Origin: Bacilli bacterium | Lineage (GTDB): Bacteria > Bacillota_I > Bacilli_A > RF39 > UBA660 | DNA: 5,126 nucleotides | Direction: 5' to 3' | Assembly: GCA_024698845.1 (NCBI GenBank) | Contig: JAILQR010000006.1 | Coordinates: 1-5,126 of the forward strand | Shown: positions 1 to 5,120 of the stretch, one piece after another | How the letters are laid out: the number at the start of each line of letters is the position of its first letter | How positions within the stretch are numbered: the stretch's first letter is position 1 | Program-made: the position numbers and the translations under genes | The notes under the pieces: generated by a model | Databases searched by the model: none | The model's input: the letters and a program-made list of their open reading frames with translations, nothing else | Told to the model about the DNA's origin: nothing

Positions 1-3
1 ATT

Positions 4-33
4 AAAAGAACATAAATTTTTATGTTCTTTTTT
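4..33 (+). terminator. Rho-independent terminator of an upstream gene outside the window
   Basis: An A/T-rich inverted repeat pairs bases 4-15 with 20-31 around a four-base loop, with a GAACAT/ATGTTC core. It runs directly into a T tract (28-33). The T tract on the + strand suggests that it ends a + strand transcript entering from the left. The stem has few G-C pairs, as do the other terminators in this AT-rich window. Confidence 0.75.
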
Positions 34-34
34 C

Positions 35-63
35 TTGTGATAATAAAAATATTTATATATAAT
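35..63 (+). promoter_or_regulatory. Sigma-A type promoter for the metallophosphoesterase gene
   Basis: TTGTGA (35-40) serves as the -35 box and a perfect TATAAT (58-63) as the -10 box, separated by 17 bases. The -35 box matches consensus at four of six positions. Transcription should start near base 70, leaving a leader of about 25 bases before the ATG at 95. The site lies immediately after the preceding terminator, so the downstream gene begins its own transcription unit. Confidence 0.6.
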
Positions 64-94
64 AAATACTTAAGAATTAGACGAGGTTTTGGGT

Positions 95-1084
95 ATGGAA
101 AATGAAATATTAAGAAGAATAAGACTAGATTATGATGCTGAAAGAATATGTTTAGATTTGTCTTTATCTTTAGAAGAATTATTTTATTATATAAATAATA
201 TTAACAAATATGAAATGAAAGTGTTTACTAAAATATCTTCTAACGGGAAGATAATGTTTGATTTTAAAAGACAAAATTATGACGACGATGTTGAACTTAA
301 AGTTGTTAATGGAACAACATCTTTTGTAGCTATAGCAGATCCACATATTGGATCAGCCCATGATAATGTACAAAGATTTGATTCAATAAATACTTTTTTA
401 TCAAAAAATAATATAAAAACTTTAGTAAATCTTGGAGATTTAATTGATGGACCTGTTCATCAAAATCAAAGTAGAGAAAGAAGAATACCTGATTTAGAAA
501 CACAAATAGAAGAAGCAATTAAATTATATCCATATATTTTCGGACCCAACATAATTGTTTTAGGTGGACATGACTTAGAATATAAAACTGCGAATGGGTA
601 TTCTATTAATAAGGCTTTAAAACAATATCGAACTGATATTAAAACTTATAGTAGTGGTGTTGGTATATTAAAATATGGTAAAGAAAGAATTTTACTTTGC
701 CATGATACTGATGATAAATGGATTCAAGATAGACTTAGAAGAAAAGATTACACTATGGTATTATCTGGTCATTCACATTGCTATAAAGATGCAACTAATG
801 AAGTTGGAAAAGGTGGAATTATTGATATAGTTGCACCATCACTTTCTGATTTACCAATAACTAATGGAATAGCACCCGGTTTTTTAAAAATTGACATGAA
901 CTATGAAAGATTTGAGCTACAAGAAATTCTTATTAGTAATTATACATTTATCGATGGTAAAGTATACTTGGTGGGAGTTAAATCATATGGTTATTCAATG
1001 ACACAAAATAAAGAAGAATCATACGAAAGAACAAGAAATAATTCACATTCTAACAAAAAAGGAAAAAAACATCGATATTATTAA
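95..1084 (+). CDS. Calcineurin-like metallophosphoesterase with an N-terminal HTH-like segment
   Basis: This is a 329-residue protein of the binuclear-metal calcineurin-like phosphoesterase family; the substrate cannot be read from the sequence. Visible motifs in family order are DPH (Asp82, His84), GDLIDG (Asp115, Asp118), GGHD (157-160), LLCHD (His203) and GHSH (His226, His228). These supply most of the usual metal ligands and the catalytic His159. The normal GNHD/E motif reads GGHD, so the Asn metal ligand is replaced by Gly158. Residues 1-60 precede the catalytic domain and have a spacing that resembles a small helix-turn-helix, which is a weak call. The tail (about 310-329) is rich in Lys, Arg, Asn and His. 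No signal peptide or membrane segment is seen, so a cytoplasmic location is likely. ATG 95 was chosen because GAGG (83-86) lies eight bases upstream; a TTG at 89 lies too close to it. No terminator follows: the infC promoter begins eight bases after the stop. Confidence 0.85.
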   Translation: MENEILRRIRLDYDAERICLDLSLSLEELFYYINNINKYEMKVFTKISSNGKIMFDFKRQNYDDDVELKVVNGTTSFVAIADPHIGSAHDNVQRFDSINTFLSKNNIKTLVNLGDLIDGPVHQNQSRERRIPDLETQIEEAIKLYPYIFGPNIIVLGGHDLEYKTANGYSINKALKQYRTDIKTYSSGVGILKYGKERILLCHDTDDKWIQDRLRRKDYTMVLSGHSHCYKDATNEVGKGGIIDIVAPSLSDLPITNGIAPGFLKIDMNYERFELQEILISNYTFIDGKVYLVGVKSYGYSMTQNKEESYERTRNNSHSNKKGKKHRYY

Positions 1085-1091
1085 TAAATAA

Positions 1092-1120
1092 TTGACAAAT
1101 TCATAAAATAATAGTATATT
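1092..1120 (+). promoter_or_regulatory. Strong sigma-A promoter of the infC-rpmI-rplT operon
   Basis: A perfect -35 TTGACA (1092-1097) and a TATATT -10 (1115-1120) are separated by 17 bases. This is the closest match to the -35 consensus in the window, which fits a ribosomal-protein operon. The predicted start is near 1127, giving an RNA leader of about 165 bases before infC. Confidence 0.85.
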
Positions 1121-1146
1121 ATTATCGTTATAAAAAAAGGAAAGCG

Positions 1147-1176
1147 ATGTATCCACATCCACCTGATTACGAATAG
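1147..1176 (+). CDS. Candidate nine-codon leader ORF (MYPHPPDYE) in the infC attenuator
   Basis: ATG 1147 opens a nine-codon frame ending at TAG 1174-1176. A Shine-Dalgarno-like AAGGA (1137-1141) lies five bases upstream, and the start is about 20 bases from the predicted transcription start. The frame overlaps the antiterminator strand (1149-1156) and the first internal hairpin, so a ribosome on it would affect folding. The peptide contains Pro-Pro-Asp, a sequence known to stall ribosomes that lack EF-P. The RNA pairing constraints alone could have produced this short frame by chance, so confidence is limited. Confidence 0.35.
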   Translation: MYPHPPDYE

Positions 1177-1253
1177 TGATAGGTAAAAGGCCATAAGATA
1201 AAATAATTATATTTTAATTTTAAGGTTTTTATAGTGGATACTTATGTATCCAC
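1147..1253 (+). repeat. Ten-base direct repeat that sets up competing stems
   Basis: ATGTATCCAC occurs exactly at 1147-1156 and again at 1244-1253. Eight bases of each copy are complementary to the GTGGATAC at 1234-1241. The two copies therefore compete for the same partner, which is the sequence basis for the attenuator switch. Confidence 0.85.
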
Positions 1254-1259
1254 TTTTTT
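1233..1259 (+). terminator. Attenuator terminator in the infC leader
   Basis: GTGGATAC (1234-1241) and GTATCCAC (1246-1253) form a perfect eight-pair stem, nine with A1233-T1254, closed by a TTAT loop. Six T residues follow (1254-1259). It stands before infC and inside its transcript, so it is a conditional terminator and not an end-of-operon one. Confidence 0.85.
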
Positions 1260-1277
1260 ATACATTAAATCAATAAA

Positions 1278-1283
1278 CGGAGG
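1278..1283 (+). promoter_or_regulatory. Ribosome binding site that fixes the non-AUG start of infC
   Basis: CGGAGG (1278-1283) is a strong Shine-Dalgarno core. It directly abuts a TTG (1284) and lies three bases before an ATT (1287), both too close for initiation. An in-frame ATA at 1293 lies nine bases downstream, a workable spacing. The next in-frame ATG (1347) is too far away and would remove conserved IF3 sequence. Confidence 0.75.
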
Positions 1284-1292
1284 TTGATTACA

Positions 1293-1823
1293 ATAGCAAA
1301 TAATAAAAACGAGCTACCAATTAATGAAAACATTAAGGTTGCAGAAATGATGGTTATAGGTCCTAATGGTGAGCAAATGGGTATTAAAAATATTACAGAT
1401 GCTTTAACACTTGCAAATTATGCTGGTTTAGATTTAGTTCTAATGAATGGTAATTCTACACCTGCAGTTGCAAAAATTATGGATTATAACAAGTATAAGT
1501 ATGAAAGAAACAAAAAACTAAAAGAAGCTCAAAAAAACCAAAGAGCTGCTAACAAGGATGTTAAGGAATATCGTTTATCAGTTAATATTGATATTCATGA
1601 TTTCGAAACTCGTGTTAAAAATGCAAAAGAATATTTAATTAAAGGTCATAAAGTAAAAGGATTTTTAAGATTTAAAGGTAGAAGTATTACTCACCCTGAA
1701 CTTGGGCAAGAAGTACTTGAACGTTTTGCAGAAAGTTTAAGTGAAGTTTCTACAGTAGAACAACAACCAAAAATGGAAGGTAGACAAATGTTTATGCTAT
1801 TAGCTCCTAAAAAAGATAAATAA
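1293..1823 (+). CDS. infC: Translation initiation factor IF-3
   Basis: IF3 binds the 30S subunit, keeps it apart from 50S, and checks start-codon and initiator-tRNA pairing. The 176-residue product has the usual length and both domains. The N-domain opens with the conserved INE (10-12) and ends with the IF3 signature KIMDYNKYKYE (61-71). A charged linker spans about 72-90. The C-domain includes VKGFLRFKGRSITH (121-134) and the family-typical end VEQQPKMEGRQMFMLLAPK (155-173). The start is taken as ATA 1293, which gives an N-terminus aligning with Bacillus IF3. Non-AUG starts such as AUU are characteristic of infC and let IF3 repress its own translation. This is the first gene of the operon, behind an attenuator, and 30 bases separate it from rpmI. 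The gene identity is near certain; the exact start codon is an inference. Confidence 0.97.
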   Translation: MANNKNELPINENIKVAEMMVIGPNGEQMGIKNITDALTLANYAGLDLVLMNGNSTPAVAKIMDYNKYKYERNKKLKEAQKNQRAANKDVKEYRLSVNIDIHDFETRVKNAKEYLIKGHKVKGFLRFKGRSITHPELGQEVLERFAESLSEVSTVEQQPKMEGRQMFMLLAPKKDK

Positions 1824-1853
1824 TAGTAATAAAAAAAGGAAGGAATGATAAGT

Positions 1854-2051
1854 ATGGCAAAAGGTGGAAAACAAAAAACACATAAAGCTAGTGCTAAAGT
1901 TTTAAAACTAAAGAAAAACGGAACTATTACTTATAAAAAAGGTAATGGTAACCATAAAACTGCAAAAGATTCAGCTAAAGCAGTTCGTCAAAGAAGAAAT
2001 AAAGGAATTTTAGGTAAAGGAGAAGCTAACAGATTAAAATCTGTTATCTAG
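1854..2051 (+). CDS. rpmI: 50S ribosomal protein L35 (bL35)
   Basis: This is a small basic 65-residue component of the large ribosomal subunit. The N-terminal KQKTHKASAK (6-15) corresponds to the KMKTHRGSAKR motif of bL35. The remainder is rich in Lys and Arg and ends with a GKGEANRLKSVI segment, matching the family's C-terminal helix. Length and position between infC and rplT are standard. ATG 1854 was chosen because the GGA that ends the GGAAGGA ribosome binding site (1838-1844) lies nine bases upstream. An in-frame ATG at 1845 abuts that site and would add only Met-Ile-Ser. The stop is TAG, unlike the TAA of the other complete main genes, and overlaps the start of the rplT ribosome binding region. 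Confidence 0.96.
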   Translation: MAKGGKQKTHKASAKVLKLKKNGTITYKKGNGNHKTAKDSAKAVRQRRNKGILGKGEANRLKSVI

Positions 2052-2064
2052 TAGGTGATAAAAT

Positions 2065-2616
2065 ATGACAAGAGTTAAAGGCGGAAGCGTATCAAAAACT
2101 AGAAGAAGAAAAGTACTTAAAGCTGCTAAAGGATATTTTGGTTCAAAACATAGACTTTATAAAACAGCTCAAGAACAAGTATTCCATAGTGGAGTATATG
2201 CATATAGAGATAGAAGAAACAACAAAAGAAATTTCAGAAAATTATGGATCACAAGAATTAATGCTGCATGTCGTATGAATGATATCAGTTATTCTAAATT
2301 CATTTCTGGATTAAATAAAGCTGGTGTTGAAGTTAACAGAAAAATGTTATCTGAACTAGCTATTGACGATGCTAAAGGATTTACATCTTTAGTTAATATT
2401 GCTAAAGATGCATTAAATGGAAAAGTAAAAAAAGCTGAAGTAAAAAAAGAAACTAAAACTGCAGAAGTAAAAAAAGAAGTTAAAGAAACTAAAAAAGCAG
2501 AAGCTAAAGATTATTCTAAATTAACACTTGCTGAATTAAAAGAAATAGCTAAATCACAAGATGTTAAAGGATATTCTACAATGAAAAAAGCTGATTTATT
2601 AGCTGCAATTAAATAA
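2065..2616 (+). CDS. rplT: 50S ribosomal protein L20 (bL20) with a C-terminal SAP/Rho-N-like domain
   Basis: L20 is an early-assembly protein of the 50S subunit and, in Bacillus, the repressor of this operon through the leader RNA. Residues 1-118 are a full bL20: TRRRKVLKAAKGYFGSKHR (12-30), then YRDRRNNKRNFRKLWITRIN (47-66), and the C-terminal globular part with GVEVNRKMLSELA (87-99). The family normally ends near 118 residues, but this protein has 183. Residues 119-148 are a Lys/Glu/Ala-rich repetitive linker, with AEVKK seen twice. Residues 149-183 (YSKLTLAELKEIAKSQDV, then KGYSTMKKADLLAAIK) read as a helix-extended-helix of the SAP or Rho N-terminal type, a small nucleic-acid-binding fold. 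The frame is continuous with no sign of a frameshift. Its ribosome binding site AGGTG (2053-2057) lies seven bases before ATG 2065, and only 13 bases separate it from rpmI. The core identity is certain; the name of the added domain is a pattern-based inference. Confidence 0.97.
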   Translation: MTRVKGGSVSKTRRRKVLKAAKGYFGSKHRLYKTAQEQVFHSGVYAYRDRRNNKRNFRKLWITRINAACRMNDISYSKFISGLNKAGVEVNRKMLSELAIDDAKGFTSLVNIAKDALNGKVKKAEVKKETKTAEVKKEVKETKKAEAKDYSKLTLAELKEIAKSQDVKGYSTMKKADLLAAIK

Positions 2617-2641
2617 CCTATTTTAATAGGTTATTTTTTTT
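2611..2641 (+). terminator. Terminator of the infC-rpmI-rplT operon
   Basis: The stem AAATAACCTA (2611-2620) and TAGGTTATTT (2627-2636) closes a TTTTAA loop, and T residues run to 2641. The rplT stop codon (2614-2616) lies inside the left arm, so the operon ends as tightly as possible. Confidence 0.88.
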
Positions 2642-2648
2642 ATATTTC

Positions 2649-2677
2649 TTGAAAGTTAATTAATATTTTTGTATAAT
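2649..2677 (+). promoter_or_regulatory. Sigma-A promoter of ftsA-ftsZ
   Basis: TTGAAA (2649-2654) and a perfect TATAAT (2672-2677) are separated by 17 bases. The predicted start near 2684 leaves a leader of only about 20 bases, just enough for the AAGGAGG ribosome binding site (2690-2696). No room remains for an RNA regulatory element, so any control of this unit is likely at the promoter. Confidence 0.82.
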
Positions 2678-2703
2678 TGTATATATGATAAGGAGGATAC
2701 AAA

Positions 2704-3948
2704 ATGCGTAAAATTATTGCCAGTTTAGATATAGGATCAAGTTTATTAAAACTTGTAGTTGGTGAATTTACAAAGAATAAATTTAATATTCTCCTTGCAA
2801 TAAGTCAAGAAAGCCAAGGTATAAAAAATGGCTTTATAGTTAACCAAGAAAGCTTCAATGAAACAATTGAGGATTTATTTAAGCAAGCTAATGAACGTTT
2901 AGGTGTTAGAGTAAGAAAAGTAATTGTTAATGTTCCTATGTATAATGCTAAGTTTGAATTAGTTGAAGGATCTACAACTATTACTAACGAAGAATATACT
3001 GTTAACGCTAATGATATTGTTAGATCAATGCAAGCAGCTTGCTATAATAAAGTTCCTGATAATATGGAACTTGTTAATTTGATTCCAATTATCTTTAAGG
3101 TTAATGGTGATGTACTTACAAAACATCCTTTAGGTATGGGTGCTGAGAAACTTTCAAGTAAATGTGTATTAGTTACTGCACCTAAAAAAGGAATAGAACC
3201 TATTGTAAAAGTACTAGAAAAAAATCAAATAGAAGTTATAGATTTAGCATTTTGTTCTATGGGAGACTATGAAGAACTTCATACTAAGGAAGATGATGAT
3301 AGAACTGGTGCAATTGTAAATATTGGTGCAGATACAACAGAAGTTACAATATTTAGTAAGGGTGTAATTACTAATGGTGAAGTAATTAATATTGGTTCAA
3401 GTAATATTGATAAAGATTTTTCTTATATTTATAAATTACTTGCATCAGATGCTAAAACAGTTAAAGAAAAATTAGCACTTTGTCACACTAGACTTGCACA
3501 ACCTAATGAAGTTTTAGAGTTTGAAGCTTATGAAGATGGACCTGTTCGTCTTAACCAATATGAAGTTAGTGAGATTATGATGGAGAGAATTAAAGAAATC
3601 TTTAATTTGGTTAAAAAACAAATAAATCTCTTAACAAAAAAAGAAATTAGTTATATAATTATTACAGGAGGCTTGACTGAAGCGGCCGATTTTGACATAT
3701 TAATGGAAGAATCATTTGGTAATATTGCTAGGGTAGCTCAAGTTAGTGAAATTGGAGCTAGAAACAATATTTATAGTTCTTCAGTTGGGTTAATGAAGTT
3801 TTATTATCGTAAACTTAAATTACGTAATAAAGATTTTTCTATATTCACTATTGATGAACAAGAAGAATTTAGTGGATTAGATCAAAAAAAGGGAGTTTCT
3901 GATAATTCTTTACTAGGTAAAGTATTTGGAATATTCTTTGATAAATAA
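2704..3948 (+). CDS. ftsA: Cell division protein FtsA (actin-like membrane anchor of FtsZ)
   Basis: FtsA is an actin-family ATPase that polymerises on the inner membrane face, binds the FtsZ C-terminal peptide and recruits later division proteins. The 414-residue length is normal. Phosphate-1 is SLDIGSSLLKLVVGE (7-21), phosphate-2 is AIVNIGADTTEVTIFSKG (203-220) and the adenosine motif is IIITGGLTEA (318-327). The FtsA-specific 1C domain should fall around residues 83-165. The end, SLLGKVFGIFFDK (402-414), is an amphipathic helix with hydrophobic and Lys residues, matching the family's membrane-targeting sequence, preceded by an acidic flexible stretch. Phosphate-2 is divergent: the usual DIGGGTTD reads NIGADTTE. 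ATG 2704 lies seven bases after a full AAGGAGG. ftsZ follows after 11 bases, so the two are surely co-transcribed. General similarity to other actin-like ATPases such as MreB or DnaK is outweighed by the membrane helix and the ftsZ neighbour. Confidence 0.93.
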   Translation: MRKIIASLDIGSSLLKLVVGEFTKNKFNILLAISQESQGIKNGFIVNQESFNETIEDLFKQANERLGVRVRKVIVNVPMYNAKFELVEGSTTITNEEYTVNANDIVRSMQAACYNKVPDNMELVNLIPIIFKVNGDVLTKHPLGMGAEKLSSKCVLVTAPKKGIEPIVKVLEKNQIEVIDLAFCSMGDYEELHTKEDDDRTGAIVNIGADTTEVTIFSKGVITNGEVINIGSSNIDKDFSYIYKLLASDAKTVKEKLALCHTRLAQPNEVLEFEAYEDGPVRLNQYEVSEIMMERIKEIFNLVKKQINLLTKKEISYIIITGGLTEAADFDILMEESFGNIARVAQVSEIGARNNIYSSSVGLMKFYYRKLKLRNKDFSIFTIDEQEEFSGLDQKKGVSDNSLLGKVFGIFFDK

Positions 3949-3959
3949 GGAGAGTATAT

Positions 3960-5021
3960 ATGAACGGATTACAAATGGATCAAATAGCAAAAATTAAAGT
4001 CGTTGGTGTTGGTGGCGGAGGTTGTAACGCTGTTAACCGAATGATTGATGAAGGCGTTAAAGGTGTTGAGTTCATCGTAGTTAATACTGACTTACAAGCT
4101 TTAAATGCATCTCGTGCTGATCATAAGATCCAAATTGGTGAAAATATTACAACTGGTCTTGGTGCTGGTGCTGATCCTGAAGTAGGACGTGCTGCTGCAC
4201 TTGAAAGTAAAGCACTTTTAGAAGATTCTTTAAAAGGTGCAGATATGATTTTCATTGCTTGCGGACTTGGTGGAGGTACTGGAACAGGAGCTGCTCCAAT
4301 TATTGCTGAAATAGCACAAGAACTTGGATCACTTACTGTTGCTATTGTTACAAAACCATTCAGATTCGAAGGTAAGAGAAGAATGGAAAATGCTTTAATG
4401 GGTCTTGATGAACTTAAAAAACATGTTGACTCACTAATTGTTGTTCCAAATGATAGATTAAGAGATATTATTGATAAAACTACAGGATTTGATGATGCAT
4501 TCAAAGAAGTAGATAAAGTATTACACAGAGGTGTACAATCAATTTCAGACTTAATTGCTGTAACAGGAATCATCAACCTAGACTTTGCTGATGTTAAGAC
4601 TGTTATGGAAAATTCTGGTACTGCTATTATTGGTATTGGATGTAATGCTGGTGAAAATAGAGCTATTGAATCTGCTAGACAAGCTGTTCACAACGCTTTA
4701 CTTGAAGCTACAATTGATGGTGCTAAGAATGCTATCGTTAACGTAACAGGTGGTAAAAATCTTACATTATTCGAAATCGAAGATGCTGTTGAAACTGTTA
4801 GAGAAGCTGCAAACAATGATGTTAACATTATATTCGGTGCTATTAAAAACGAAAACTTAACTGATGAAGTTATCGTTACAGTTATTGCCACAGGATTTGA
4901 TGATGCAGGAAAAGATGACTCTCAAACAAGAAGCATTGCTGAAGATGAAGTTATTTCAAGAAGAAGTAATGATGAAGATTTAGATATTCCATCATTCTTA
5001 AGAAATAGAAATGATTTTTAA
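3960..5021 (+). CDS. ftsZ: Cell division protein FtsZ (tubulin-like GTPase)
   Basis: FtsZ polymerises with GTP into the cytokinetic ring at midcell and is tethered to the membrane by FtsA. The 353-residue protein shows all family marks. These are VVGVGGGGCNAVNRMI (14-29), VNTDLQAL (41-48), the tubulin signature GGGTGTGAAP (104-113), VPNDRLRDI (162-170) and the T7 loop NLDFAD (206-211), whose Asp208 and Asp211 complete the GTPase site of the neighbouring subunit. The folded core ends near VIATGFD (308-314). A short linker of about 25 acidic or polar residues leads to the conserved tail DLDIPSFLRNRNDF (340-353), the docking peptide for FtsA and other partners. The Bacillus subtilis protein is about 30 residues longer, mainly in the linker. 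ATG 3960 lies seven bases after AAGGAG (3947-3952), which overlaps the ftsA stop codon. It is the last gene of its operon. Confidence 0.98.
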   Translation: MNGLQMDQIAKIKVVGVGGGGCNAVNRMIDEGVKGVEFIVVNTDLQALNASRADHKIQIGENITTGLGAGADPEVGRAAALESKALLEDSLKGADMIFIACGLGGGTGTGAAPIIAEIAQELGSLTVAIVTKPFRFEGKRRMENALMGLDELKKHVDSLIVVPNDRLRDIIDKTTGFDDAFKEVDKVLHRGVQSISDLIAVTGIINLDFADVKTVMENSGTAIIGIGCNAGENRAIESARQAVHNALLEATIDGAKNAIVNVTGGKNLTLFEIEDAVETVREAANNDVNIIFGAIKNENLTDEVIVTVIATGFDDAGKDDSQTRSIAEDEVISRRSNDEDLDIPSFLRNRNDF

Positions 5022-5023
5022 TT

Positions 5024-5056
5024 AAAAAATTAACTTGAATAAGTTAATTTTTTTTT
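5024..5056 (+). terminator. Terminator of the ftsA-ftsZ operon
   Basis: AAAAAATTAACTT (5024-5036) pairs with AAGTTAATTTTTT (5041-5053) around a GAAT loop. Nine T residues follow from 5048 to 5056. It begins two bases after the ftsZ stop codon. The A-run on the left arm would also give a T-run on the minus strand, so it could work in both directions. Confidence 0.88.
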
Positions 5057-5064
5057 AACTTTTA

Positions 5065-5093
5065 TTGAATAATTAATATAAAAATTGTATAAT
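5065..5093 (+). promoter_or_regulatory. Sigma-A promoter of the next gene
   Basis: TTGAAT (5065-5070) and TATAAT (5088-5093) are separated by 17 bases, the same geometry as the ftsA promoter; TTGTATAAT occurs at both -10 regions. The predicted start lies near 5100, followed by the ribosome binding site AGGAGG (5108-5113). Confidence 0.75.
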
Positions 5094-5120
5094 TTTTTAT
5101 ATAGAATAGGAGGGCTTTAT

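Larger units (their letters stand above)
1127..1260 (+). promoter_or_regulatory. Attenuator leader of the infC operon (L20-leader type)
   Basis: This untranslated leader can fold in two mutually exclusive ways. Strand 1234-1241 (GTGGATAC) can pair with 1149-1156 (GTATCCAC) to make a long-range antiterminator. It can instead pair with the identical 1246-1253 to make the terminator. Two further hairpins lie inside the antiterminator loop. One pairs 1161-1170 with 1176-1184, with G1165 bulged. The other is a long, mostly A-U hairpin (1191-1225) closed by CC/GG. Together these make a three-way-junction-like fold. In Bacillus subtilis, ribosomal protein L20 represses the same operon by promoting termination in such a leader, and the length here is similar. 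Assignment to the L20-leader family rests on gene context and architecture; I have not matched a covariance model. The terminator can also stop read-through from the upstream phosphoesterase gene. Confidence 0.75.

Noticed and set aside
89..94. TTG as the start of the phosphoesterase
   Set aside because: It lies two bases after GAGG, too close for initiation. ATG 95 has proper spacing, and no conserved residue is lost.
330..518. Open frame on the minus strand within the phosphoesterase gene
   Set aside because: It is antisense to a gene with clear catalytic motifs, its translation is a low-complexity run of Phe, Leu and Tyr, and it has no credible ribosome binding site.
1244..1276. Second short ORF starting at the repeat copy (ATG 1244)
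   Set aside because: It starts inside the terminator hairpin, has no Shine-Dalgarno sequence upstream and exists only because the repeat contains ATG.
1284..1292. TTG 1284 or ATT 1287 as the infC start
   Set aside because: TTG directly abuts the Shine-Dalgarno core and ATT is only three bases away. ATA 1293 has a nine-base spacing and fits the family N-terminus.
1845..1853. Upstream ATG for rpmI adding Met-Ile-Ser
   Set aside because: It directly follows the GGAAGGA site with no spacer. ATG 1854 gives both good spacing and the usual L35 length.
2416..2520. The A-rich repetitive stretch in rplT as a frameshift or pseudogene scar
   Set aside because: The frame stays open through the linker into a well-formed C-terminal domain and ends at a stop embedded in the operon terminator, so the extension looks genuine.
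4121..4576. Minus-strand open frame of about 150 codons inside ftsZ
   Set aside because: It is the complement of strongly conserved FtsZ sequence. Its Ser/Pro/Ala-rich translation resembles no protein family and merely mirrors the codon pattern of the + strand.
4688..4891. Second minus-strand open frame inside ftsZ
   Set aside because: As with the previous frame, it is an antisense shadow with no independent signals.
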